From assembly GCF_013267355.1 (NCBI RefSeq), contig NZ_CP053985.1, positions 6,510,001-6,574,000 of the forward strand: a DNA stretch of 64,000 nt. The letters run 5' to 3'. Within the stretch, counting starts at the first letter, position 1; the number at the start of each line of letters is the position of its first letter. Position numbers and translations under genes: made by a program. This DNA comes from Achromobacter pestifer. GTDB lineage: Bacteria > Pseudomonadota > Gammaproteobacteria > Burkholderiales > Burkholderiaceae_B. Under the pieces are notes generated by a model, which did no database searches, was not told the origin of the DNA, and saw only the letters and a list, made by a program, of their open reading frames with translations. Shown piece by piece: positions 43,098-51,186 of this stretch.

Positions 43098-44110
43098 TTC
43101 CATGGACGTTCGAATGCGCCTTGCGTGACTTGGGAACCCTCGGAATGGCGCGCCAGCATGGCGTTCCACTCGGGACGGGGTGAGAAGCGGGAAGCGTCCG
43201 CATGCGCGCTATCCAACGCCGCGCGCAGGGTCGACACCACCTGGGTGACATAGGCCGGGCTGCGTTGCCGCCCTTCGATCTTGATGGCGGAAACGCCCAT
43301 TTCCGCCAGCCGCGGCAACAGGCCGATGGCATTCAGGCTGGTGGGTTCCTCCAACGCGTGGTCGGCCTGCCCGTCCACGTCGAAGCGGCCCTTGCACAGG
43401 GTGGGATAGGCGGCCGGTTCGCCCGGTTCGTAGCGGTCGATCAGGATGCCGTTCAAGCGAGCGTCCATGCGGCCGTTTTCCTCCGACCAACGCACCGCAT
43501 GCGCGGGCGAACAGACGCCCTTGTTGTTGGGGGAATCGCCAGTCGCGTAGGACGACAGCAGGCAGCGGCCTTCGGCCATGACGCACAGGCTGCCGAAGCC
43601 GAACACCTCGACCTCGACGCTGACGTTGGCGCAGATGCGCGCGATCTCGGCCAGCGTCAACACGCGCGGCAGCACCACGCGGCGGATGCCGAACTGTTCC
43701 TTCATCAGCTCGATGGCGTCGGTGTGGGTGGCGGAACCTTGCACCGACAGGTGCAGGCGCAGGTCGGGATAGCGGTCGCTGGCATAGGCCAGCAGCCCCG
43801 CGTCGGCCATGATGACCGCGTCCGCGCCCAGGCCATGGGCGGCATCCACGGCGGCGCGCCACTCCGGCGCCCTGCCCGCCTGCACGAAGGTGTTGATCGC
43901 GAACAGCACCTGCCGTCCGCGGCTGTGGGCCAGTTCGACGCCCGCGCGGATGTCGCTTTCGGTGAAATTGAGCCCGGCGAAGTTGCGGGCGTTGGTGGCG
44001 TTCTTGAGCCCGAGGTAGACGGTGTCGGCGCCGGCATCGATGGCGGCCTTCAGCGCGGCCAGGCTGCCGGCGGGGGCCACGAGCTCCAGGGGAGAGGTTC
44101 GAGTTTCCAT
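43094..44110 (-). CDS. ubiU: UbiU, peptidase U32-like O2-independent ubiquinone hydroxylation protein
   Basis: 338 aa. N-terminal LELVAPAGSLAALKAAIDAGADTVYLG is the U32 opening. Four cysteines, Cys176, Cys183, Cys200 and Cys239, have the same spacing as the [4Fe-4S] cysteines of E. coli UbiU. It forms the active heterodimer with UbiV. An FNR/Anr-like box is centred 42 bp upstream of the ATG, so the ubiUVT genes are expected to rise without oxygen, when nitrate respiration needs ubiquinone. Confidence 0.92.
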   Translation of the reverse strand: METRTSPLELVAPAGSLAALKAAIDAGADTVYLGLKNATNARNFAGLNFTESDIRAGVELAHSRGRQVLFAINTFVQAGRAPEWRAAVDAAHGLGADAVIMADAGLLAYASDRYPDLRLHLSVQGSATHTDAIELMKEQFGIRRVVLPRVLTLAEIARICANVSVEVEVFGFGSLCVMAEGRCLLSSYATGDSPNNKGVCSPAHAVRWSEENGRMDARLNGILIDRYEPGEPAAYPTLCKGRFDVDGQADHALEEPTSLNAIGLLPRLAEMGVSAIKIEGRQRSPAYVTQVVSTLRAALDSAHADASRFSPRPEWNAMLARHSEGSQVTQGAFERPWK

Positions 44111-44145
44111 GCCGGCCAGTCTATGGGGCCGCCACGCCCCTGGCC

Positions 44146-44159
44146 TTGTCGCAGATCAA
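44146..44159. promoter_or_regulatory. FNR/Anr-like box upstream of ubiU
   Basis: On the minus strand the site reads TTGATCTGCGACAA, 8 of 10 FNR consensus positions (TTGAT-N4-ATCAA). Centred 42 bp before the ubiU ATG and 37 bp after narL, giving the ubi genes their own anaerobic promoter. Confidence 0.6.
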
Positions 44160-44188
44160 ACGGTCCATGCCGAACGCGGCATGCCGGC

Positions 44189-44860
44189 CTATTCTTCCGT
44201 GTACAGGCCGTGTTCGACCGCATACACCGCGACCTGCACGCGGCTGGTGAGGTTCAGTTTCTTGAGCACGTTCTGCACGTGGATCTTGACCGTGCTTTCG
44301 CTTACGTCCAGTTCGCGCGCGATGACCTTGTTGCTGGCGCCGCGCGCCAGCCATTGCACGATCTGGGTCTCGCGCGCGGTCAGGCGGTGGCGCTCGCCGC
44401 TGCCCGCCGGCTGCGGCGCCTGCGCCGCCAGGCTGGCCTGCCCGCGGAACTGCTCCACCAGCTTGGCGGTCATGCTCTCGGCGATGACCGGCTCGCCGCC
44501 CGCGGCGCGGCGGATCGCGGCGGTCAGCGCATCGGCGTCGATGTTCTTGACCAGGTAGCCGCGGGCGCCGTCGCGCAGGGCCTGCCCCAGCTCGTCGGCC
44601 TCTTCCGACACCGTCAGGATGATGACCGCGCAGGATGGCAGTTCCTGCGTCAGGAGCTGCAGCGTTTCCAGTCCGGACAGGCCCGGCAGGTTGAGGTCCA
44701 GCAGGACCACGTCCGGCTTGAGTTCCTTGGCGCGCTTCAGGCCTTCGACGCCGTCGCCGGCCTCGGCCACGACCTCGAAGTCGGGCTGGCGTTGCAACAG
44801 CAGGCGCACCCCCGAGCGGAACAGGGTGTGGTCGTCGACGAGGAGGATACGGATGGGCAT
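44189..44860 (-). CDS. narL: NarL, nitrate-responsive response regulator
   Basis: 223 aa from the ATG at 44860. An in-frame TTG at 44875 would overlap the narX stop and add five residues; neither has a strong ribosome site. Receiver domain IRILLVDDHTLFRSG with the phospho-Asp in PDVVLLDLNLPG, then a LuxR-type helix-turn-helix (LTARETQIVQWLARGASNKVIARELDVSESTVKIHV). Phosphorylated by NarX, it activates nitrate-respiration promoters. Confidence 0.93.
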   Translation of the reverse strand: MPIRILLVDDHTLFRSGVRLLLQRQPDFEVVAEAGDGVEGLKRAKELKPDVVLLDLNLPGLSGLETLQLLTQELPSCAVIILTVSEEADELGQALRDGARGYLVKNIDADALTAAIRRAAGGEPVIAESMTAKLVEQFRGQASLAAQAPQPAGSGERHRLTARETQIVQWLARGASNKVIARELDVSESTVKIHVQNVLKKLNLTSRVQVAVYAVEHGLYTEE

Positions 44861-44871
44861 GGTAGGAATGT

Positions 44872-46809
44872 TCAAGCGGCCTGGCGTTCGCTGCCGGGCA
44901 GGGTCAGCGCGACGCGGGTGCCGGCGCCGGGCTGCGATTCGAGTTTTATCACGGCGCGCATGCGGGCGGCGCGCTCGCGCATGATGTGCAGGCCCACGTG
45001 CGATTCGCCGCGCTCGGCCACCTCGGCGGGGTCGTAGCCCTGGCCGTCGTCGGCGATGGCCAGGCTGAAATCGCGGTCATTGGCGACTTCGATGCGCACA
45101 TGGCTGGCTTCGGAGTGCTTACGTACGTTGGACAAGGCTTCTTGCAGGATGAACAGCACCTGCAGCTGCTCATCGGGCGACAGCGGCGCGCCTTCGCCGG
45201 AGCCGAAGCGCAATTCGGTCTCGATGCCGGTCTGGCGCCGGAAGCGGGCCACGGTATCTTCGATGCCGGCCTGCAGATCGCCCTGCGACAGCTTGGTGCG
45301 GAAGTTGGTCAACAGCTCGCGCACGTCCTGGTAGCTTTCGTCCACGCCGGTACGCAAGAGCGGCAGGATCTCGTCGATCTCCGCCTGGTCGCCGCGCTTG
45401 ACCGCGGCGTCCAGCATCTGCAACTGCAGGTTCAGGAAGTTCAGGCCCTGGGCCAGGCTGTCGTGCAGGCCCTGCGCCACCAGCCCGCGCTCGCGCACCA
45501 CCGCCAACTGGCGCGCCTGGGCGCTCAGGCGACGGTTGTCCAGCGCCACGCCCAGATGCTGGCCCAGCGTTTCCAGCAATTGCGATTCGGCCGGCGACAG
45601 GCGGCGCTGCTGGCGGAAATGCAAGGAATACGAACCCAGCACCTCGTCGCGCGTGACGATGCGGAACACGGCCACGCTGGCAAAGCCGTCGCGCTGGCAG
45701 TTCAACTCCATCGACGGCGGCGACTCGCGGAAATCCTGGATGACGATGACCCCGGCCTGCCGCGTGGCGACGCCGCAATAGCAGTCGTTCACCCGCATGC
45801 AATGCTCGGATTCGACCAGTTCGTCGGACAGCCCCACCGACACCATCAGGTTGAGCTTCTCATTGTTGGGATCGAGTGCGCGGATGCTGCCGCCCTCGGC
45901 GTCGAACTGCAACATCACGCGCCGCAGGAAACCGTCGCACAACGCCTCGATCTCGTTGGGCTGGTTCAGGAAGGCAGCCATGTCGTAGAGCGCGCCGATG
46001 TCGCGGTTCTGCGCGGCCAACTGGGCCGTCTTCTCCTCGACGCGCCGCTCCAGGCCGGTGTACAGGTCCTGCAATTCATCGGCCATGCGGTTGTAGCCGC
46101 GCGCCAGCACGCCGAATTCGTCCTGGCTTTCCACCGGCAGCCGGGTGCTGAACTCCCTGGCCGCCATGCGTTGCAGGCCGTCGCGCAGGCGCAGCACCGG
46201 CGAAATGATCCAGAGGTACAGCAGGTAGATCATCGCCAGCGTGCCGGCGCTGGCAATAGCCGCCAGCACGCCTTGCGACAGGCGCAGCGAGGTGGTCTTG
46301 CCGGCGTTGTCCTGTTCGATCATGCGCACCAGCGTGTCGGCCCGCGCCACGAATTCCGGCAAGGTTTCCAGATAGGTGGCGGCGTCGGGCCGCTCCAGGG
46401 CTCGCTTGGCCGCGGGCTTCATGATGTCTTGCCAGTAGGCGGCCACGTCCTGCCATTGCTTGCGGATGGCCTGATCGTTGGGGATGAACAACGGGCGCGC
46501 CGGATTGCCGCGCGCCAGCCGCGCGATCGTGTCGTCCATCAGCTGGACCTGCTCGTTGGTGCGGAACTCGCGCCCGGCCTGCGGACGCATCAGCTCCACC
46601 GCCACGCGGTTGGCCCGCATGCGCAGGCTGCCTGTGTCATTGATGGCGGCGCCCGCGCCTTCCAGCTGCCAGGACAGCCACAGCGTCCAGCTGACCATGG
46701 ACAGCACCACCACCAGCGCCACCAGGGAACTGATGACGATGCGCGTGGATAGGCGATGCCGGGGCGAAGGCAGGCCGTCGGGTGCGGCGGCGGTATCGGT
46801 AGGCTTCAT
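44872..46809 (-). CDS. narX: NarX, nitrate/nitrite sensor histidine kinase
   Basis: 645 aa from the ATG at 46809. First membrane helix at about residues 23-46, periplasmic P-box-like NDTGSLRMRANRVAVELM (57-74), second helix about 181-203, HAMP, a GAF-like region with a Cys cluster (Cys337, Cys343, Cys345), and the HisKA_3 His449 in AQGLHDSLAQG, then the HATPase domain. It senses nitrate in the periplasm and phosphorylates NarL, whose gene follows directly. Confidence 0.93.
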   Translation of the reverse strand: MKPTDTAAAPDGLPSPRHRLSTRIVISSLVALVVVLSMVSWTLWLSWQLEGAGAAINDTGSLRMRANRVAVELMRPQAGREFRTNEQVQLMDDTIARLARGNPARPLFIPNDQAIRKQWQDVAAYWQDIMKPAAKRALERPDAATYLETLPEFVARADTLVRMIEQDNAGKTTSLRLSQGVLAAIASAGTLAMIYLLYLWIISPVLRLRDGLQRMAAREFSTRLPVESQDEFGVLARGYNRMADELQDLYTGLERRVEEKTAQLAAQNRDIGALYDMAAFLNQPNEIEALCDGFLRRVMLQFDAEGGSIRALDPNNEKLNLMVSVGLSDELVESEHCMRVNDCYCGVATRQAGVIVIQDFRESPPSMELNCQRDGFASVAVFRIVTRDEVLGSYSLHFRQQRRLSPAESQLLETLGQHLGVALDNRRLSAQARQLAVVRERGLVAQGLHDSLAQGLNFLNLQLQMLDAAVKRGDQAEIDEILPLLRTGVDESYQDVRELLTNFRTKLSQGDLQAGIEDTVARFRRQTGIETELRFGSGEGAPLSPDEQLQVLFILQEALSNVRKHSEASHVRIEVANDRDFSLAIADDGQGYDPAEVAERGESHVGLHIMRERAARMRAVIKLESQPGAGTRVALTLPGSERQAA

Positions 46810-46888
46810 GGCTTTCAACGCGGTCTTGCTTGAGGAATGCTGCGGGTTCCAGTGTAGCCGCTGCGCGCCCTGCTCCGGCCGCGGACCT

Positions 46889-47386
46889 TCAAGCCAGTCC
46901 CACGGCGCGGCAGATGAAATCGGCGATTTGCGCCGGTTCATTGATAGGCAGGCCGGGCAAACCGGTATCCAGCGGCGCATCGGTGGCCACCGCCAGGAAA
47001 CTGCTGTCTTCCGCATGCAGGGGCGGCTTGCCCAGCGCGGGCCGGTACACCTCGATGCGCGGGATCGCCGCCTGCTTGAAGCCTTCGACCAGCACCAGGT
47101 CGGCCGGCGACAGGCGCGCCAGCTGATCCTCCAGCGTGGGTTCGGGCGCGTCACGCAGTTCGTGGACGATGGCGTAGCGGAACGGCGAGGCCACCATCAC
47201 CTCCAGGGCGCCCGCCTGGCGGAAGCGGGCGCTGTCCTTGCCGGGTGGCTCCATCTGGAAATCGTGGTGGCTGTGCTTGATGACGCTGACCCGCAAGCCG
47301 CGCGCGGCCAGCAGCGGCAGCATCGCCTCGATCAGGGTGGTCTTGCCGCTGCCGGAACGGCCGGCGATGCCGAAAACTGGGGTCAT
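46889..47386 (-). CDS. mobB: MobB, molybdopterin-guanine dinucleotide biosynthesis adapter
   Basis: 165 aa from the ATG at 47386 that overlaps the upstream stop. P-loop GIAGRSGSGKTTLIEAML at the N-terminus, SVIKHSHHDFQMEPPGKDS, and LVLVEGFKQAAIPRIEVYR are MobB hallmarks. It assists MobA to build the bis-MGD cofactor that NarG needs; mobA itself is not in the window. 79 bp separate it from narX. Confidence 0.92.
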   Translation of the reverse strand: MTPVFGIAGRSGSGKTTLIEAMLPLLAARGLRVSVIKHSHHDFQMEPPGKDSARFRQAGALEVMVASPFRYAIVHELRDAPEPTLEDQLARLSPADLVLVEGFKQAAIPRIEVYRPALGKPPLHAEDSSFLAVATDAPLDTGLPGLPINEPAQIADFICRAVGLA

Positions 47387-48042
47387 GCAAGCTCCGTGAA
47401 CAATGGGCATACGATGGGAAGGAACGCGTCCGCCCGCGCCGAGTATGCCAGCAAAGCGCCCGCCACCAGGTCGAAATACCAGCCGTGCAGCGTCAGGTTG
47501 CCCGCCTCCACGCCGCGCCGGACGAAGGGCAGATCTTCCAGGTTACGCAGCGAGATCAGAATGGAGGCCTGCTCGCAGGCGCGACGGCGTTCGGCGGCGG
47601 TCGCCTGCGGCATCTGCTGCAACACCTGCTTGCGCGCCGGTTCGGCGATGTCCATCCAGCGCTCCAGGTAGTCCGTCTCGCCGTCGCCGCGGGTGCGTCG
47701 GTCCATCAGCGCGCGTATGCCGCCGCAGTGCGCGTGGCCCAGCACGATGATGCGGCTGACCTGCAACTGCTCGACCGCGAACTGTATCGCGGCCAGCACG
47801 CCCTGCAGGCCCCGGTCCGTGCTGGACGGCGGCACCAGGTTGGCCACATTGCGCACGGTGAAAATGTCGCCGGGGTCGCAACCCAGCAGCATGGCCGGAT
47901 CCACCCGCGAATCGCAGCAGCCGATCAGCAGCGTGCTGGGGTGCTGGCCCTCACGGAGACTGCGGTAAAGCGTGGGCGCGTCCTCGTAGTATTGCTGCTG
48001 GAAGCGCTGAAAACCGTCAACCAGTCTTTCAATATCGCGCAT
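47383..48042 (-). CDS. can: Beta-carbonic anhydrase
   Basis: 219 aa, starting one base after the moaA stop. Zinc ligands: the Cys of GCCDSRVDP, and His and Cys of LGHAHCGGIRA. It interconverts CO2 and bicarbonate in the cytoplasm. Its position between moaA and mobB is unusual; it may supply bicarbonate or buffer pH during anaerobic growth, but the sequence gives no direct link to nitrate reduction. Confidence 0.92.
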   Translation of the reverse strand: MRDIERLVDGFQRFQQQYYEDAPTLYRSLREGQHPSTLLIGCCDSRVDPAMLLGCDPGDIFTVRNVANLVPPSSTDRGLQGVLAAIQFAVEQLQVSRIIVLGHAHCGGIRALMDRRTRGDGETDYLERWMDIAEPARKQVLQQMPQATAAERRRACEQASILISLRNLEDLPFVRRGVEAGNLTLHGWYFDLVAGALLAYSARADAFLPIVCPLFTELA

Positions 48043-48043
48043 A

Positions 48044-49042
48044 TCAGCCTCCCGTCTGCGCCATGAAGCGCACGATGCGTTCCGGCCGAGCGACAAAATC
48101 GTGGCGCTCCGGCTTGGCGGCGATGCCGCCCTGGATCGCCTGGATCAGCTCGGCGTCGCTGGCGCCATCTCGCAGCATGCGACCCAGCGGCACTTGATCT
48201 TCCTGGCCCAGGCACAGGTACAGGGTGCCGTCCACGCCCAGCCGGACGCGATTGCAGCCGGCGCAGAAATGGCGCGACATGGGCGTGATCACGCCCAGCA
48301 CCGGCGTTCCATGGCCCGTGGTCCAGTAGCGGGCCGGGCCCGCGCCCGTCCCGCCCAGGGCGGACACCAGACCCGCGTCGGCAGCCAGCCGCGCGCCCAT
48401 GGCGTTCAAATCGGTGTGCGCATAGCCCTGGCCGCAGCTGCCCATGGGCATGGGCTCGATCAGGCGCAGCACGAAACCCTGCGCCACCGCGTAATCCAGC
48501 AACCTGCGCACTTCGGCCTCGGGCGTGGCCGCGTGCACCACGCTGTTGAGCTTGATGGGCGCAAAGCCCGCGTCCTTGGCCGCTGCCAACCCCGCCAGCA
48601 CCGATTCCAGGCAGTCCCGGCCGGTGATCTGGCTGAAGGCGGCGGCGTCCAGCGTATCCAGGCTGATGTTCAGACGGTCCACGCCCGCGGCGCGCAGGCC
48701 CCGCGCATGGCGCGCCAGCTGGGTGCCGTTGGTGGACACGGACAAATCCTTCAATCCGGGCATCGCGGCGATGACGCCCGCCAGGCCGGCCACGCCACGA
48801 CGCAACAGGGGCTCGCCGCCGGTCAGCCGGACCTTGCTGATGCCCAGGCCGACGAACAGCCCCACCAGCCGCGCCATTTCCTCGTGGCGCAGCCAGTTGG
48901 CGGGAGTTTCAAACCCTTTGAAATCCTTGGGCAGGCAGTAGCTGCAACGCAGATCGCAGCGGTCCGTGACCGACACACGCAGGTAATCGATGCGGCGGTC
49001 GTAGCCGTCTTTGAGAGGTCCCGCAGCCGGCTCGTCCATCAT
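48044..49042 (-). CDS. moaA: MoaA, GTP 3',8-cyclase (molybdopterin synthesis)
   Basis: 332 aa radical-SAM enzyme. N-terminal cluster Cys29-x3-Cys33-x2-Cys36 (DRCDLRCSYC); the C-terminal cluster is HFCAGCNRVRLGVDG...LCLG. It ends in GG, as needed for activity in MoaA. Catalyses the first step of molybdenum cofactor synthesis. As in Pseudomonas aeruginosa moaA1, it follows narI and a PpiC gene, so it is a respiration-dedicated copy. Confidence 0.94.
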   Translation of the reverse strand: MMDEPAAGPLKDGYDRRIDYLRVSVTDRCDLRCSYCLPKDFKGFETPANWLRHEEMARLVGLFVGLGISKVRLTGGEPLLRRGVAGLAGVIAAMPGLKDLSVSTNGTQLARHARGLRAAGVDRLNISLDTLDAAAFSQITGRDCLESVLAGLAAAKDAGFAPIKLNSVVHAATPEAEVRRLLDYAVAQGFVLRLIEPMPMGSCGQGYAHTDLNAMGARLAADAGLVSALGGTGAGPARYWTTGHGTPVLGVITPMSRHFCAGCNRVRLGVDGTLYLCLGQEDQVPLGRMLRDGASDAELIQAIQGGIAAKPERHDFVARPERIVRFMAQTGG

Positions 49043-49800
49043 GCGGCGCTCCCGCCATAGACGCGCTCGGGTTCCTCGCCCTGCAGGTCTATGCCCTGGA
49101 TATCGGCGCGTTCGACCAGCAGCTTGGCGTACTGCCGCCAGGCGGTATCGCGGCTCATGGACGACAGCGCCGCCGCGATCTGCTTGTCGACATGTTCGAA
49201 CGGCTGCATGCGGCCCTCGATGCGCCGCGTCACCCGCACGATGTGCAGGCCGTGGCGGGTTTCCAGCAATTGCGGCAGCAGGCCGCCAGCGGGCAGCGCG
49301 AACACCGCGCGCTCGAATTCCGGCACCGTGTCGCCCCGGCCCAACTGGCCCAGGCTGCCGCCCAAGGCCGCGGACGGGCAGTTCGATTGTTCCCGCGCGA
49401 CTTCGGCGAAGCGCGAGGGATCTTCCATCAGTTCCGCCAATACCACATTGGCATGCGCCCGCAGCATGTCCAGGTTCACGCCGGGCGTGACCTGGAACAG
49501 GATGTGGTCCGCCTCGATCAGCTCGCCCACCATGAAGCGTTGCGGGTGCATCTGGTAGAAGCGGCGGCAGGCGGCCTCGTCGGCCTCGGGCGCGGACGCC
49601 TCGCGGGCCAGCAAGGCGCCAATGGCGCCCTCCTCGTCCGCGGCGTCCAGGCCCAGCCGGCTGGCCTCGTCCAGCAGCACCCGCCGCAGCACCAGGGCGG
49701 TGATCGCCTCGCGCATGGGATTACCGGCCTCGGCGTGCAGTGGCAGTTCATGTTCCAGATCCGCGTCGTTCAGTTCGACGCCATTGACGATGACAGGCAT
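49039..49800 (-). CDS. PpiC/NifM-type peptidyl-prolyl isomerase of the nar operon
   Basis: 253 aa parvulin-type isomerase: N-terminal helical part then ADHILFQVTPG, SSAALGGSLGQLGRGDTVPEFE and THGLHIVRV. No signal peptide, so cytoplasmic, like NifM. It sits between narI and moaA exactly as in P. aeruginosa and may help fold or mature the nitrate reductase; this role is inferred from location. Confidence 0.88.
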   Translation of the reverse strand: MPVIVNGVELNDADLEHELPLHAEAGNPMREAITALVLRRVLLDEASRLGLDAADEEGAIGALLAREASAPEADEAACRRFYQMHPQRFMVGELIEADHILFQVTPGVNLDMLRAHANVVLAELMEDPSRFAEVAREQSNCPSAALGGSLGQLGRGDTVPEFERAVFALPAGGLLPQLLETRHGLHIVRVTRRIEGRMQPFEHVDKQIAAALSSMSRDTAWRQYAKLLVERADIQGIDLQGEEPERVYGGSAA

Positions 49801-49822
49801 GGTCGGCTCCTAGGACAGGGAA

Positions 49823-50506
49823 TCAGCGCGGACGGACCAGTTGCCAGGCGCGGCCCAGATACCCCACCGAGGCGAAGCCGCTCCAGACGTGGACCAGGCG
49901 CGTGAACGGGAAGATCACGAACAGCGTCAGGCCCATGAACAGGTGCGCCTTGAACAGCAGCGGCACGTCGGCGATGTGGCTGGCGGCGTCGCCCTGGAAG
50001 GTGACGATGTGCTGCGCCCAGGTCATCAGGCGTACCATCATTTCGCCGTCCATGTGGCCGGCGGACAGCACGATGGTGGACAGGCCGAGCAGCAAGGTGA
50101 CCAGGATCCACAGCAGCAGCAGCTTGTCGCCAGGCCGTGTGGTGGCGCGGATGCGCGGGTCGCTCAGGCGGCGATGGATCAGGATCAGGAGGCCGATCAG
50201 GCACAGCCCGCCCATCACGCCGCCGGCCACCATGGCCACCGTCTGCTTCAGCGTGTGCGACACGCCCAGCGTGTCCCACACCACCACCGGCGTCAGCAAG
50301 CCCGCCAAGTGCCCGAAGAACAGGCCCAGGATGCCGATGTGGAACAGGATGTTGCCCAGGCGCAGTTGCCCGCGATGCAGCAGCTGCGAGCTGTCCGTCT
50401 TCCAGGTGTACTGCTCGCGCTCGAAGCGCACGAGGCTGCCCAGCAGGAAGATCGTCAGCGCGATGTAGGGATAGATACCGAAGAAGAACTGATTCAGGGA
50501 GTTCAT
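49823..50506 (-). CDS. narI: NarI, nitrate reductase gamma subunit (cytochrome b)
   Basis: 227 aa, five membrane helices. The heme-b histidines are His56 and His66 (LFHIGILGLFFGHL) and His188 and His206 (FKAHLFMG; RLVHVW), the same positions, within one residue, as E. coli NarI. It takes electrons from ubiquinol and passes them to NarH. Separated from ppiC by 22 bp. Confidence 0.95.
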   Translation of the reverse strand: MNSLNQFFFGIYPYIALTIFLLGSLVRFEREQYTWKTDSSQLLHRGQLRLGNILFHIGILGLFFGHLAGLLTPVVVWDTLGVSHTLKQTVAMVAGGVMGGLCLIGLLILIHRRLSDPRIRATTRPGDKLLLLWILVTLLLGLSTIVLSAGHMDGEMMVRLMTWAQHIVTFQGDAASHIADVPLLFKAHLFMGLTLFVIFPFTRLVHVWSGFASVGYLGRAWQLVRPR

Positions 50507-50524
50507 GATGCGTCGTCCTGAAGA

Positions 50525-51172
50525 TTAATGAGCCGCGGGCGCGCGGGGATAGAAGCGCACGGTCTGCGCGCCATCGCCCGAGAACGGCCGCAGCAGCGGT
50601 TCCACGCCGTCCGCGCCTATGCCGAACGTTTCCATCGCTTCGTCCATGTCGCGCACGGGCGCTTCGGTCTGTTCGCGCGGAATCACGCGGGACTGCGCGC
50701 GCAGCACCGCGAAGACGCAGGCGTAGGGGCTTTCGCCCTTGGCCAGGCGCGCGCCGATGGCGGCCAGCACGTGGATGGCCTCGTCCAACAGGTCCTGCGC
50801 CTGGGCCGGGTCGATCACGCCCAGGAACTCCAGGAACAGCGGCACGTGGTCGGGCAGCTCGGACACCACCGGTTCGAAGCCGTGTTCGCGGTAGGTGTCC
50901 AGCAGGTCCACCATGGCCTGGCCGCGGTCGCGGCTTTCGCCGTGCACGTGCTCGAACAGGTGCAGCGAATGCGAGCGGTTGCGGTCGAAGGTGGCCACGT
51001 AGTTCTCTTGCAGCGCGATCAGGTCGTTGGTGGCCAGGTAGCCGATCAGCGGCTGCAGGGTTTCCTCCGCATCCGGATGGTCGGCCAGCGCGGTTTCGAC
51101 CTCGCCCAGGGCGTCCAGCAGCTCGGGCTCGGGGTAGCACAGCAAGGCGGAAAGCAGACGGTACAGACTCAT
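50525..51172 (-). CDS. narJ: NarJ, nitrate reductase assembly chaperone
   Basis: 215 aa from the ATG at 51172 (AGGAG upstream). The first helix MSLYRLLSALLCYPEPELL and PLFLEFLGVIDPAQAQDLL are typical of the NarJ/TorD-like chaperones that hold NarG for molybdenum cofactor insertion. It lies between narH and narI as usual. Confidence 0.93.
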   Translation of the reverse strand: MSLYRLLSALLCYPEPELLDALGEVETALADHPDAEETLQPLIGYLATNDLIALQENYVATFDRNRSHSLHLFEHVHGESRDRGQAMVDLLDTYREHGFEPVVSELPDHVPLFLEFLGVIDPAQAQDLLDEAIHVLAAIGARLAKGESPYACVFAVLRAQSRVIPREQTEAPVRDMDEAMETFGIGADGVEPLLRPFSGDGAQTVRFYPRAPAAH

Positions 51173-51186
51173 GGTTTTCTCCTTTC

